In this document: in pieces, positions 1-10,453 of the stretch
Position numbering within the stretch: position 1 is the first letter of the stretch
Layout of the letters: each line of letters opens with the position of its first letter
Assembly: GCF_943734655.1 (NCBI RefSeq)
Contig: NC_071355.1
Location: forward strand, 239,578,027 to 239,642,026
From: Sabethes cyaneus
Lineage: Eukaryota; Arthropoda; Insecta; Diptera; Culicidae
Direction: 5' to 3'
Length of the DNA stretch: 64,000 nt
Notes under the pieces: generated by a model
Told to the model about the DNA's origin: nothing
The model's input: only the letters and a program-made list of their open reading frames with translations
Databases searched by the model: none
Program-made: the position numbers and the translations under genes

Positions 1-1823
1 ACAGTCGAGTCCGATCTACGATCAACTCAATCAACCTAGTAGCTTTCTGCCTTCGCGACGCAGAGCCACTGCCACAAGCCTTCCGGGAAAAACAGTTTAA
101 CCCCATTCGCAGAAATTTTGCGGAAGTCTCGCGGACCTATTTTCGTTCGGGTCAGTCAGCCAGCGTGATCCGCGTTGTGTAGGACACGCGCGCGGGAGAT
201 AAACAGTGTACGGCGCTTTTTGCGTTTTGCTCTGCTGCTTTTGCTTCGTCGCACCGCCGACGCCCCGTGTCGTGACAGTAATCCGAAGAAAGTGACAGGC
301 ATTGAATGAGCAAAAATTTAATTAACTTTACCGGTAGATTATTGCTGTTTCATGAATCGGATTAGCTGCAGGAAATTCCGTCGATTTTTGGTCGACAACA
401 GGTGGTGGTGGTGGCGGCTGAGGGCAGGAGGCATGGGCTGGGAAGAGGATGACGCGCGCGATAATGGCCTAAGCGGATTGGGTGGGTAAAAGCTTTTGTC
501 TTTCGCGTTGTTTCGATTTGTTGCTGACTCCTTCTATCGCTTAAAAAAATTTGATGGAAGAAGAAAAAAATATTATCGATGCTTTAAAGATTAAGGCTGA
601 CTCCAGCTTCATCCTTGACCTTCCGCTTGATACCGAAATTCGAATAAAATGCAGAATCATCAATTTTAATCTAAAGCATTAACACAAGATGAAAGAATCA
701 AATAACGCTGGTATCAAATTGAAGTTTGGATTGAAAACTCAAGCGGTTTTGCATTTTTATGCTTTTGAAATTGAATATATGCTCTGATCTATTGATGATG
801 ACTCTTACTATCACAATTTTTAATTGTTGTCATTTCAAATCAATTAACGCAGGATAAACTCGAGAAATAAAAATACATCCAACATCCGCCCAGTTGGCGC
901 TGTTTGCGGGAAAATAAAACATCTGCACGACAGGCGCACGGTACGGCCCTAATTTTATTGATTTCCCCTCAATTACCGGTTACAACTGGCGCACTGATTG
1001 AGTATAACAACGGTGAGCCCGCAGTTTTCCCCCACACACATACATACATACATACATACATACACACGCAGTTGAAACAGATAAAAAAGAAAGTAAAAAA
1101 AACGTACCGGATACCACACAACAGGGAAAAAACATTGACTCGAACAGGTAAAGAACAGGAAACAAAAAACTGCAATATCATCGATTCCGGGATAATTGCA
1201 AAAAAAAGGAAAACTCCACACCGAACGACGAAGCCAACGGTAGAAATAGATAGATCGATCGGCTTTTATGTGGTGCACACACTAATTGAATTACCTACGG
1301 CTTCGGTTGTTCGTCCTTTTACCCCTTTTACCGATCCACCGGCACCGGTTTGGCACGATAAATCGACATTAGCACAAGCAATTACCCGAACGGAAAATGG
1401 TTAGCACTTTGCTCGAAAGATATCTGAGATACATATACATATTCCTAGCTCGGTTTTGTATTCTATCAGAACGGGATGATCCGCACTTGCAGTGCCAAGG
1501 TGTTTCACTTACAATCATTATTATGATGAGTGATTGACACTCGGTGATAATTGAGTATTCGATTTTTTTCTATTAGACTAAAATAGTGATCTTGAAAGCT
1601 TTACCAAACCAGGTATGGTATGGTATAAAAAATAACACAAACATTAAACGAAAATGATTCACAAAATGATACTGAAATAAACCAAAGAGTAAGAAAAATG
1701 ACTGCATCAATTTACAGAACTCTGAAAATATCACGCAAACGTGATATTGGTAAAAATAAATCACACAAAAAAAATAAAAAAAAGATTTCAAAATTGACAC
1801 AAAATCATACAAAAAATAGACAA
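1..1823. other. Non-coding, no gene recognised
   Basis: No ORF here resembles a known protein. The first 300 bases are relatively GC-rich and could be a 5' UTR or promoter-proximal segment of a gene outside the window, but no splice or start signal proves it. A CATA/ACAT microsatellite lies at about 1033-1068; the open frames on both strands over it are by-products of that low-complexity sequence. From about 1560 the DNA becomes AT-rich and leads into a MITE. Confidence 0.5.
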
Positions 1824-1826
1824 TAA

Positions 1827-2292
1827 GGCCATTACAAATATTTAAAAAAGTTTTTGTCCCTCCGGTGTTGGGCCACTGAAGGGGGGGGAGGCGAAAAAAA
1901 CAAAGAGAATTTTTTAATCGAGCAAAAAAATATGGATTTTAGGCATTTTAACTTACAGTTTAAACGTGAAAACCAAATCTAATCTGCTTTTAATAAATAC
2001 GTTGTTATTTTTCATGCAAAAATCCACGAACAAAAGACAAAAACAAAAGAAATTTTTTTTGGTCGAGTTTCGGAAATTCCACTGTTTGAAGTTCCATTTC
2101 TATTTCGTGCTAGAAGCGTTAACTCAACTCGTACACTCATTTTTCGAGTTTTTCAGGCGGTAGAGCCTACAGACAATTGATTTTATAAAAAAAATTAACT
2201 CATATCCTACAAATTATTTTTTTGCCCCCTGATTTTTCAAGCCAATTTCCAAGGGGGGTTGACAAAAACTTTGAAAATGATTTGCAATGGCC
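1827..2292 (+). mobile_element. Harbinger-like MITE, copy 1 (466 bp)
   Basis: The element begins GGCCATTACAAAT and ends TTTGCAATGGCC, so the ends are inverted repeats. It is flanked on both sides by TAA, matching the 3-bp TWA target duplication known for PIF/Harbinger transposons. Just inside each end is a G-run or C-run block (near 1880-1891 and 2252-2258). It has no coding capacity. Clear relatives lie at 20228-20708 and, inverted and shortened, at 55337-55699; a diverged one is at 17318-17645. Superfamily assignment is inferred from the target duplication and ends only. Confidence 0.75.
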
Positions 2293-2295
2293 TAA

Positions 2296-2958
2296 AAAGC
2301 ACGTAAAATTAACGCGCCATCGAAACAGTGCTGATCAATGTAAACTAATTGTCTAAAGAAAAAAAAAAAGTTTAATAAGTCAAGCCTAATTTCCCAAAAT
2401 ATTGCTCTAGCTGTATTCCATAATATGCGAACTCATCGAAAATAACTTCGTCTATGCAACTCGCACATTATTTTGAGGAAATAGCCCGAATATTTGTTTC
2501 ATGGTTTTTAATTGCTGGAGTATCAATATGGCCTAACATTTTTTTGTGGATAAATCTAGCAACGATTCATAATAACTGTGATAAATCCGCTTAATTGTAT
2601 ATAACCATTCCAAAAGCATTATCAAACTATGAGTAATTCGCTTTTTTGTGCATATAAATATTGCAGCCTGTAAGTTGTATTGCAGTTTGACAAACAGCCT
2701 CCATAAGGACAGTTTTGTATTGATACGCCAATGTATTGGTACGCGTCTCTTCGTACTCAGAATTGCTTTGTAACAGCCAACTAGTTTTCTTGTGCAGCAA
2801 CCTCAACCGCAACTGCAATAAGATCTGTGATGCAGGTTTACGGATAGTTTTATTCGAGTCAAATAGTCAGCTCTAAGTATTAAATATGAGTCGTTCTGCT
2901 TGGCAATGGGTATGACCACCATAAAGTATTAAGTAATCGTTATTCTGCAATAAAATCT
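2296..2958. other. AT-rich spacer, no gene seen
   Basis: This spacer lies between the MITE and a reverse transcriptase remnant. A minus-strand open frame at 2627-2818 has weak likeness to the C-terminal part of a non-LTR retrotransposon ORF, too weak to call. Confidence 0.4.
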
Positions 2959-3290
2959 TTATAAAATTAAATAAAAACAAGCAGCTGTGCATTTGTTACT
3001 TGGGCGGGCCCCCATGAAGCCCGCCAGATACTGCCCCATGAAATCTATTGCTATTGGGGTTAAACGACGTAAGAAAATCTTGAAGAGCACCTTGTTGGCG
3101 GCGTTGATCAGCGTAATGCCTCGGTAATTACAGCAATCGAGCCGTGTGCACTTCTTTTTATAGATGTGACAAACCATACCTTTCATCCATTCCACCAGTA
3201 ATTTCTCCTCCTTCCAAATTTTTGTAATTATCCAATGAAGTGCCGTTGCTAGCGGTTCTTGGCCATTTTCGTAGATGTCTGCCGGGAGCC
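2959..3290 (-). pseudogene. Non-LTR retrotransposon reverse transcriptase fragment
   Basis: Read on the minus strand, about 3290 to 2959 encodes a segment typical of non-LTR reverse transcriptases: an EWMKGMVCHIYKK block, then NYRGITLINAANKVL, then a QYLAGFMGARPS block, which corresponds to the usual QAGF-GRST region before the palm domain. The DD-containing catalytic palm is missing, so this is a short dead fragment of the fingers region. Similarity of the protein is recognised by eye; the exact clade is unsure. Confidence 0.75.
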
Positions 3291-3918
3291 GGTTCTTTCA
3301 GGCGGTTCTATTATTCATCAGCTGACCGATTCGTCGCCGGTGTGGAAAACGATGCGAGTAGATATTTGGCACCTTGTATGTTGGTGAAGTTCAACAAAAA
3401 CCGGCCATCGATGAGACTATGAAAAGAATACCGTTATAAAAATTAATTAATGCTTGACCTCAAGATCAGACAAGATCATGTAAAGATCAAGACAACAAAC
3501 ATGAGGTTGGTCTAAAAATAAAAACTGGAAGAGCTATTTGATTTATTGCCTGTGCTGCTGCGCCGCACCTTGGTGGTCTCTGGGAGACGGCCATTAAAGC
3601 GGCAAAAAAAGCTATCTATATTGAACGGATTGAGGTGCTAATGAATTCCACAGGTTGAATTACATGGACTAACGGAACTACAAGTTGCTGGCTGGCCAAT
3701 TGGTTATTTTCGTCGATGAGTTACAGATGTGGATGGATTGACGAGAGTTGTTGGTATTGAGAATTGACTAGAAAATGGCAGTGTTACTCATTTAGAATTG
3801 GAACAAACTTTTGCTCATATTGTGGCGCTCTTGGTAGACGGATTGGGAAGTTCTTTGTTAGCTTCACCTGTGTATTTTTGACATTCTGCAAAACGACAGT
3901 ATTTTGTAAACAAGAAAC

Positions 3919-4410
3919 ATGGAAGCCGAAAGAAGGGCACAAATTGTGCACAGTTATTTGGAAAATCCATTGTCGTTTGCATCTAGGCTAGCTAAACAGC
4001 TGAAATTGCCCAGAAATACTGTATGACGCGTTAACAAACGGTATAAGGAAACATTGACGACGATTCGGAAGCCTCAAGCTAATCATCGGAGTAGAACTGT
4101 CGACCGGAAACTGCGTGGTAAGATTTTGAAGACCATCAAGAGGAATCCCAATCTGTCGGACCGTGATTTAGCCAGAAAATTCGGTGCTGCCCATAGAACC
4201 GTGAGGAGAATTCGAATCAAGTCGTATCGAGCTAGCAAATAGCCAAACCGATGAAACAGAATAGTGTGGCCAAAATCCGTGCTCGAAAGCTATATGACCG
4301 GGTGCTAAACAAGTTCGACGGGTGACTTCTGACGGACGATGATACCTATGTCAAGGCTGACTTCGGGCAAATGCCAGGTCAAAAATTATACTTGGCCTAA
4401 TACTTGGCGC
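3919..4410 (+). pseudogene. Mariner-type transposase, degraded
   Basis: A reading frame starting at the ATG at 3919 gives an N-terminal helix-turn-helix region (HSYLENPLSFASRLAKQLK), a stop at 4024, then further HTH-like sequence (DRDLARKFGAAHRTVRRI), a stop near 4240, then SVAKIRARKLYDRVLN, a third stop near 4323, and DDDTYVKADFGQMPGQ near 4337-4384. The last block matches the first catalytic Asp region (DDETYVKADF) of Tc1/mariner transposases. At least three in-frame stops and the loss of the C-terminal half of the catalytic domain make it inactive. No terminal inverted repeat pair was found. A relative of the same clade is at 33535-34290. Confidence 0.85.
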
Positions 4411-5886
4411 CTAATGAGCCATATTACAAGAAAAGTTCAAGAATTCCTTCGAAACCGTCAAGAATAATTTTATCCGTATTTTTTCTTAAAAGTATGAAGA
4501 AAATGCTTCATTTGTGTAAGAAAAGATGTTGAATTCAATAATAAATAACTGAAATACAAGCAAGTTTTAATCATTTTGACGTGTTGTTTCTGTTGTTAAA
4601 TAATTTTTAGTAAATCATTATAATTCGGGCCACTCACGGTCACGTTTCTCCGCTGCAAACCAAAAAAATTTTTTCTGAACCTCCGTGCTCATTAAATTTA
4701 AGTGAAACAATAAAAGCTTAGCTTAGCTTAGCTTAGACTGATTGCACATATCAATGGTTGCACTCAGCGATTGATCCGAATCAGTGAAATTGCGCAATGA
4801 ATCAAACGAATGTGGTTGGGAGTGACCGGTCATTCTCACTGTGCAAAATTCAGTGACTCGATATATGAAGGATCAATAACTGCGCCGGCCACGTCCTTGC
4901 AATCAGGTGGGATTGGGGAAGGAGTGTTAATGTAATCTTTGTTTTTTTTTTGGGACCGTGTTAACCTCTGCATCCCAGCAAAGATTACAGGAAGGAGTTG
5001 AATTTTGTTAGTAAGGTAGGCTTGGTTGGATCGGGATTCAACTTGATAAGTGATGTGATCGGTGGTTTTTTTTTATAAAGATATTATTATGTATTTTTTA
5101 TTATTTTTTGGCGTTATTCTTATATTCGATTTTTATTGAGCCGGCTGTTTCGAGAAGCTTGTTTAAGATAATTTAGTTATGTGAACAGATTTATGTTCGG
5201 AGATAGTTTAAACCAACAGTCAAAATATTGATGATTTTTATTAATTTGTTTGTTATTTTTAAAGTACTAAAGATTTAAAAGATAAATTGTTTTATATTTT
5301 TGTTTTACAGATTTGAAGATTTTTATTACATATTATTGTCCATTGATTTATAATCAGCTGAAAATTCAACAGCTAAAAGCATGGAGAATTGTTTCTTGGT
5401 GATTTATTAGCTAGCTGAAATTATGATTTATCATTTTGTTCTTGGTAGCAAATTAAACTCCAGACGTCCGACGAAAGGAGTGTTGCTACTTCGTCTCAGC
5501 CGTAAATTTATAAGAATTTTTTTAGGATTAACGACAAGTTCAAGACAAGTGAAATATTTTTTTTTTAAAGCTGTTATAACTCGACCGATTCGTCGGACGC
5601 GAACATATGCGCTGGCGATCTACAAATTTTATATAGGGTTTCGAAAGATGACAGGTTTTAAAAATCAAAAATCAAAAATATCTATGTAACTTAGCTTGAA
5701 AACAGGATCAGGATAGAGAATACGATGACCACGGGAAAACAGCAGCATCAAACAACTCATGCACTAACGCTGACACGATCATTCCTCAGCAGAATCAAGT
5801 AGTAGGAACAACAGGCGCACGCCAAAGCAACTCGAAACAGGACCGAACAAGTCGAAACCAGAAAGCCGGCATAACGCACATAGGAT
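4411..5886. other. AT-rich non-coding DNA, no gene seen
   Basis: The 3' remains of the mariner may extend to about 4640. A GCTTA triplication lies near 4717-4735. The 88-aa open frame at 5423-5689 is Lys/Arg/Phe-rich, resembles nothing I know, and is treated as chance. Confidence 0.45.
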
Positions 5887-7319
5887 CAGCGTTGCCAGAT
5901 CAGCGGTTTTCCCGCTAGATTTAGCGGGATTACAAGTCGGACAGCGGGACTTAATAACCAAACAGCGGCTAGCGGGAATCTAGCGGTTTTCTTAAATAAC
6001 TCAGCGGGATTTTAGCGGGATCTCGATTTAGCGATATTTGGTAGGCGAAAAGAGTGCTGAAAGAGAGGTTGACAGCAAAACACTTCGTTTATTGACATTC
6101 CAATGTCTGCTCATGCATTGGCAGATGATTCAGTACATTCTGTTGATTAGAAAACTCCGTGGTTTTTGTCTAGAATGGGATGAGCTCTGACAAATACTCA
6201 TTAGAACTTACTAAAAAAGCAGACTACCAAACCAATCCGTTTTGCGTATTCTTAATTTTTCCACAAACTAATTCGATGCCAATGGCAAAATCCAACTGAT
6301 TCATGAATTGGAAACTGTTGGATTTCTTTTCTTAGAATTGGTCAGTCAAAGTGTTAGGGTTTGAAACTATATTATACGGATGATTTCGTTCTGCCTTTTA
6401 TCACACGATAAAACGGTTTGATACGGATGGTTCGATTGTTTTATTTAGACTGATTCGACTGGCAATGATAAGCTCAATTTATAATCTGCTCAGGACAAAA
6501 CTGAAGAAGGCTAACAAAAGGGCTTTTGTGATCTTTCGCTCACACTATCAAATATAAGATAAGGAAAGAAATGCATATCAGATGATCGAACGAGATCGCT
6601 GTCTCTCGAATTGTACTAAATTGAGGTGTTCAAAAAGATCTTCTGCATTTACCTAACAGAAACAAAACAACACTTATGTATCTATATACATCATAGTTTG
6701 CTATATACCCCAGCATTTGTATGATAACAAAACCAAAACAAATCGGTGCTAAAACAAAATATAAGCGAGAACAAAGAGCCGATGAGCTTTACAAATATTT
6801 GTGATTTTTGGGTGCTTATAAAGATAGAAACATGTCTTCTTTTGTCACCAAAAACTATAACCATTTGCCAACGTTGCTAAAATTTTGCATGATTTTTATG
6901 ATAGCTAGACATAGAAAAAGAATTTGTGCTAAAAGCTTCTTTCGACATTTTCGCATGTGTTCTTAGACTCCTTAATCTTATAATTCTTGCGAAATTTCGT
7001 AGTAAACTGTCATTATATAAGGAATAACAATATATTTCTTTTTCTGTTTCCTGAAGCCAAAAACTTCGTCAACATGAATGCAGCAAATTTGCATAACATT
7101 AATTTAATTGCAACCTCTCAATTTCAGCAGACCATCTTAATTTCAAATGCACGCCTTACTGAAATGAATATTTTTTTTATTCTGCACCAGAAACGAAAGA
7201 ATAATATGACTTTTGATTCAGCGGGATTTCTAGCGGGAAATTGACTCTAGATAGCGGGATTTCAGCGGGAAATCAACCTCTGGGCAGCGGTAAAATGGGC
7301 AATCGACCTGGTAACACTG
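5887..7319. mobile_element. hAT-type non-autonomous transposon (1433 bp)
   Basis: The element starts CAGCGTTGCCAG and ends CTGGTAACACTG, giving 12-bp inverted ends (10 of 12 match). It is flanked by a perfect 8-bp direct repeat, CATAGGAT, at 5879-5886 and 7320-7327. An 8-bp duplication and CAG-N-G ends are hallmarks of hAT elements. Multiple AGCGGGA/TCCCGCT motifs cluster in both subterminal zones (5905-6035 and 7217-7290), as is usual for hAT transposase binding sites. The interior is AT-rich with no recognisable transposase; the 85-aa frame at 6987-7244 runs into the right subterminal repeats and is not a domain I know. Confidence 0.9.
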
Positions 7320-8289
7320 CATAGGATAGCAATAGCACATCCCTCAAACTACGCGTACAGACAATGCCTATAACGGTAAATACAACTACGCGACGACAAT
7401 AGCTATTCTATTAGCACTGACGACGACACGACACATCCGATCGCGACGGCAGCTCAAAGCAGACTCAGAATTTAAGTGGAACAATAAAACGCCATAAACT
7501 ACGGATTGATGCCACTCACAATCATGTTAGCGGATAAACAGGCAGCAGTGGAAATTGATGGTTTTGGACTGATTTAAAAATTATCGTTTGAAAATTGTTG
7601 CTTAAGCAACTAACGAACTGCAATTTTCCAATTTCTTTTTTAACTGCATTAACGGGACACAAGCCTTTTAGTTCTTACAAGACTTATAGTTCTTTTCTTT
7701 CACAACACTTATCACGAAGTGAATCACTTCCCGCATAAATATTCAATATGTGATAACTATATTTAATATTTTGAATATGTTCACTTCATCATAACAACTA
7801 TTGTTACATACTGCTATGGGATTAGACAGCTTCAACATTGTGTAGAAGAAGGTGGAAACTGGCATAAAATATTTAATACGGGTAAATATATTTAGCACCC
7901 GAGTGAAAATATGTAATATGTATGAAATATATTTAATAACTTTGAAGTGATTAACCCCGTGACACTTATACTTCTTACGAGACAATGATGAGATTTTTTT
8001 GTCACTTTCATGGTCGCCTCCCAAACACCGCCGAAGTGTAGTACAGCAGCTTTGAAATTTCGGTCTTCTCGTAAGAGCTATAAGGATCGTTCCGCGTTAC
8101 ACTAAATGCAGATTTGTCGGTTCTTTCAGTAGAACGTAACAAAATTTGTAGAGTTTAACATGTTAGTAGGTTTGCTACATTTGTAAAATTTCGATCCAAT
8201 TTTTACAACGTATAGGTTTCCTGTCGTAAAAGGATCTTCCCTGCCATTGTTAGTTTATTATTTCGCTATTTGGGACACATCTCCGTTGG

Positions 8290-8480
8290 CTTCGAGGTAC
8301 GACACTTTTTCGAATGTTCGAATCTCACAATCCTAGACACTAGCCAGTCTTCGTATGGTCGAATTACACCTGGGAGAGGTTGTCACAGTCAATAGAATCG
8401 TAGCAGTAGCCGTACTTGGCTTAGCTTTAATGCGAAATGGCTAAGTTCTGCTTTTACGCAGAAAAAGTTTGTTCTAAACC
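8290..8480 (+). repeat. tRNA-derived SINE-like fragment
   Basis: A pol III B-box-like stretch (TGTTCGAATCTC near 8312) is followed by CTGGGAGAGGTTGTCACAG and TCAATAGAATCGTAGCAGTAG. Similar strings recur at 34595-34690 and 37735-37850. The shared block and the B box suggest a degenerate SINE family. Ends and target duplications were not found. Confidence 0.5.
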
Positions 8481-8901
8481 AAATTGGTTAATTAAGTAAA
8501 AACATATTTGATACCAAAACCAGGATTTGAGACGTCCTGTAGTACTATTATGAAGAATTTGAAATACTTCCGTGGGCCTCCGTAAGGCAGCAACAAAGTG
8601 CTTACTTTCTTAACCCCATCCAACCCAGGAGTCGGTTTGACTTTTATCTCCGACAACCATTTTAACACCGTACACAGTCCAAAACAGAACTCGTCCCCGT
8701 GCTGAGCCGCCGCCGACTGTTTGACCTCTTCACGGCAGGAAACTCAACGACCGGATGTTTCACTTTTGACGTTCTGACTAACGATGGCTCAATTGTGCAC
8801 ACCTGAAGCCAGCCCCAGTGGAAGCAGAACGTTTTCACCTTCTTCGCAAAAGCCGGGCACAACAAAACGTGTCACTTCCGCTGCCGTGCAGTTCCGCCCC
8901 T

Positions 8902-8968
8902 GACAACGACGACGACGACGACGACGAGGACAACGGCGACGGAGACGACGACGTCGCGTCGTCGTGAA
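8902..8968. repeat. GAC/CGACG microsatellite
   Basis: A run of about seven GAC triplets is followed by GAC/GTC-rich sequence that forms a short palindrome around GACGACGTCGCGTCGTC. Plain low-complexity sequence. Confidence 0.85.
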
Positions 8969-9650
8969 ACGCCCGCTAGAAAGCTCCCTGTCAAAGTTCG
9001 CTTTGTTCGTTACCTATCCAAAGTCACCCTGACAGAGCGGACGGAACCCGAGAAACAGGATCAATTACGAAAAACATCCTGTTTCCTTTTGTGCGCTTGG
9101 AAGTTCTTTTCCCTAGTGTCTTCCCCCGCCCGTGCGACCTCTTTTGCTCTCGCAATCGGACTGCGAAAGATGACTGATGAAGGGCGGTGCAGTGTGGTAT
9201 GTGGACGTCGGGTTCCAACGAGGCCATCGGCTCGGGGCAAAACAGCACTCGACTCGACACAGCCAAAGTACAGGTCTCTGAAACGCCTCTCGAGGGCTTC
9301 CGCTGCGGATATTCTGCTGCTGCAGTGCCGCTTATTCCGTATGCAGATCAGAGTTAGCTTACAAATGGGAGGCTGCTACAGAAGCTTACAGGGCTTTTTT
9401 TATTCTTCTCCTTTTGCTTGGTGCGAACAAGAGCTGCTGCACACGAAAAGTGGGAACTGCAATTCAGAACGAAGGTGCTTTTCAAGCACCTTAAGTGAGT
9501 GTGACAAACGAAGCTGGGTTTGCATTTTTCGGTTTTATTTTCTGCCGCTTTAGTGAGAGCGATTGGTCAGCGGTATAATTTGTTTTGCTATGTTTGTTCA
9601 GAAATAATCAAAATGTATTTCAAATCGTTCTAGAATCGAATTTAAAACAA

Positions 9651-10453
9651 TCAAGTAGCGGTGGTTAGCTTTGCCATCCACTCATCGTAAACTTGAGGAA
9701 AATTTGCCAATTTTAGCTGCAAATAAATTTCGTGGTCGGAACAATATGCAAATTAGGAAAAGAACGTATTATTTTACCTCCGGAATGGGATAGATAGTAG
9801 GAAACAGCACCTGATTCCGGTTCCAATCTTCGATGGTTCCCAGTTTGAACATGCCCTGCTCCCAAAATCCTTTCTGGATTTGCCCGGTTCCCGAGTGCAG
9901 ATAAATCCCTTCACCGTGTCTTTTCCCATCCCTAAACTGGCCGTGATAGCGATTCCCACCCGCACTGAGATAGATTCCGAATCCTCCGAAACGGTCAGCC
10001 TCCCATTCACCCATGTAGAAATTTCCACTATCGAACCACATAAATCCGTGACCGCTGCGCTGGTCCTCCTTCCAGAAGCCGAGATATTTACCATTTCTGT
10101 AGTATTTTATACCTAATCCCTGCTTCCGGTCATTCTGCCAGTTACCAGCATAAATTTTAACGTACATTTCCGTGTCCGGCATTTTCCGATACACTACTCC
10201 ATAACCGTGGCTGTAAACATAGTTCCTCAAATAAAAAGGCTATAATTCCGAACAGTTGCCGAAAATAAACTACCAACCGCATTCCGTGCCACCATTGACC
10301 TTCGTACATCAATCCATTTTGCTGTGACTGCTTTCCCAAGCCCGATTTCCGATTTCGTGAGTCCGCCTGACCCTGATAGTGCGAGCGGCGGGTAAAAAAC
10401 GATCGCTTTTGAAGGGATGACATTTCCAACCGCATCGCTGCGCTGCGCTGCAC
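9651..10453 (-). CDS. MORN3: MORN repeat-containing protein 3-like, three exons, 224 aa
   Basis: Minus-strand exons are 10453-10278, 10210-9778 and 9716-9651, with introns of 67 and 61 bp. Joining exons 1 and 2 restores a MORN unit (EGQWWHGM|RHGYGVVY). The protein has about six MORN repeats from residue 49 to 188 (motifs such as YAGNW, YLGFW, YMGEW, YHGQF, QKGFW). It then has TIYPIPE, which matches the conserved QFPIPEVK end of vertebrate MORN3 in position and spacing. If exon 2 is read through, the frame stops after VK at a GTAAAA sequence that is also a good splice donor; the spliced exon 3 adds LKLANFPQVYDEWMAKLTTAT. Its length is close to the roughly 240 aa of human MORN3. The first donor (GTTGGT) is weak but is the only one that keeps the repeat in frame. 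MORN repeats bind membranes or partner proteins; MORN3 is known from testis and cilia-linked contexts in vertebrates. The start at 10453 is the first in-frame ATG; later Met codons at residues 7 and 11 are alternatives. A CCAAT motif lies just upstream on the gene strand. Confidence 0.85.

Larger units (their letters stand above)
7328..9650. other. Non-coding spacer downstream of the MORN3-like gene
   Basis: No convincing gene. The left half is AT-rich; the right half (8.6-9.5 kb) is GC-richer and holds a GAC-rich microsatellite and a 154-aa plus-strand open frame at 9089-9553. That frame has no recognisable domain, a cysteine/arginine-rich composition and no obvious splice partners, so I leave it uncalled. 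A SINE-like fragment lies at about 8290-8480. Confidence 0.45.

Noticed and set aside
904..1404. 166-aa plus-strand ORF
   Set aside because: It runs through a CATA microsatellite and A-rich DNA; three minus-strand frames overlap it and no domain is seen.
9089..9553. 154-aa plus-strand ORF downstream of the MORN3-like gene
   Set aside because: No recognisable domain, overlapping opposite-strand frame, composition explained by local GC-rich DNA.
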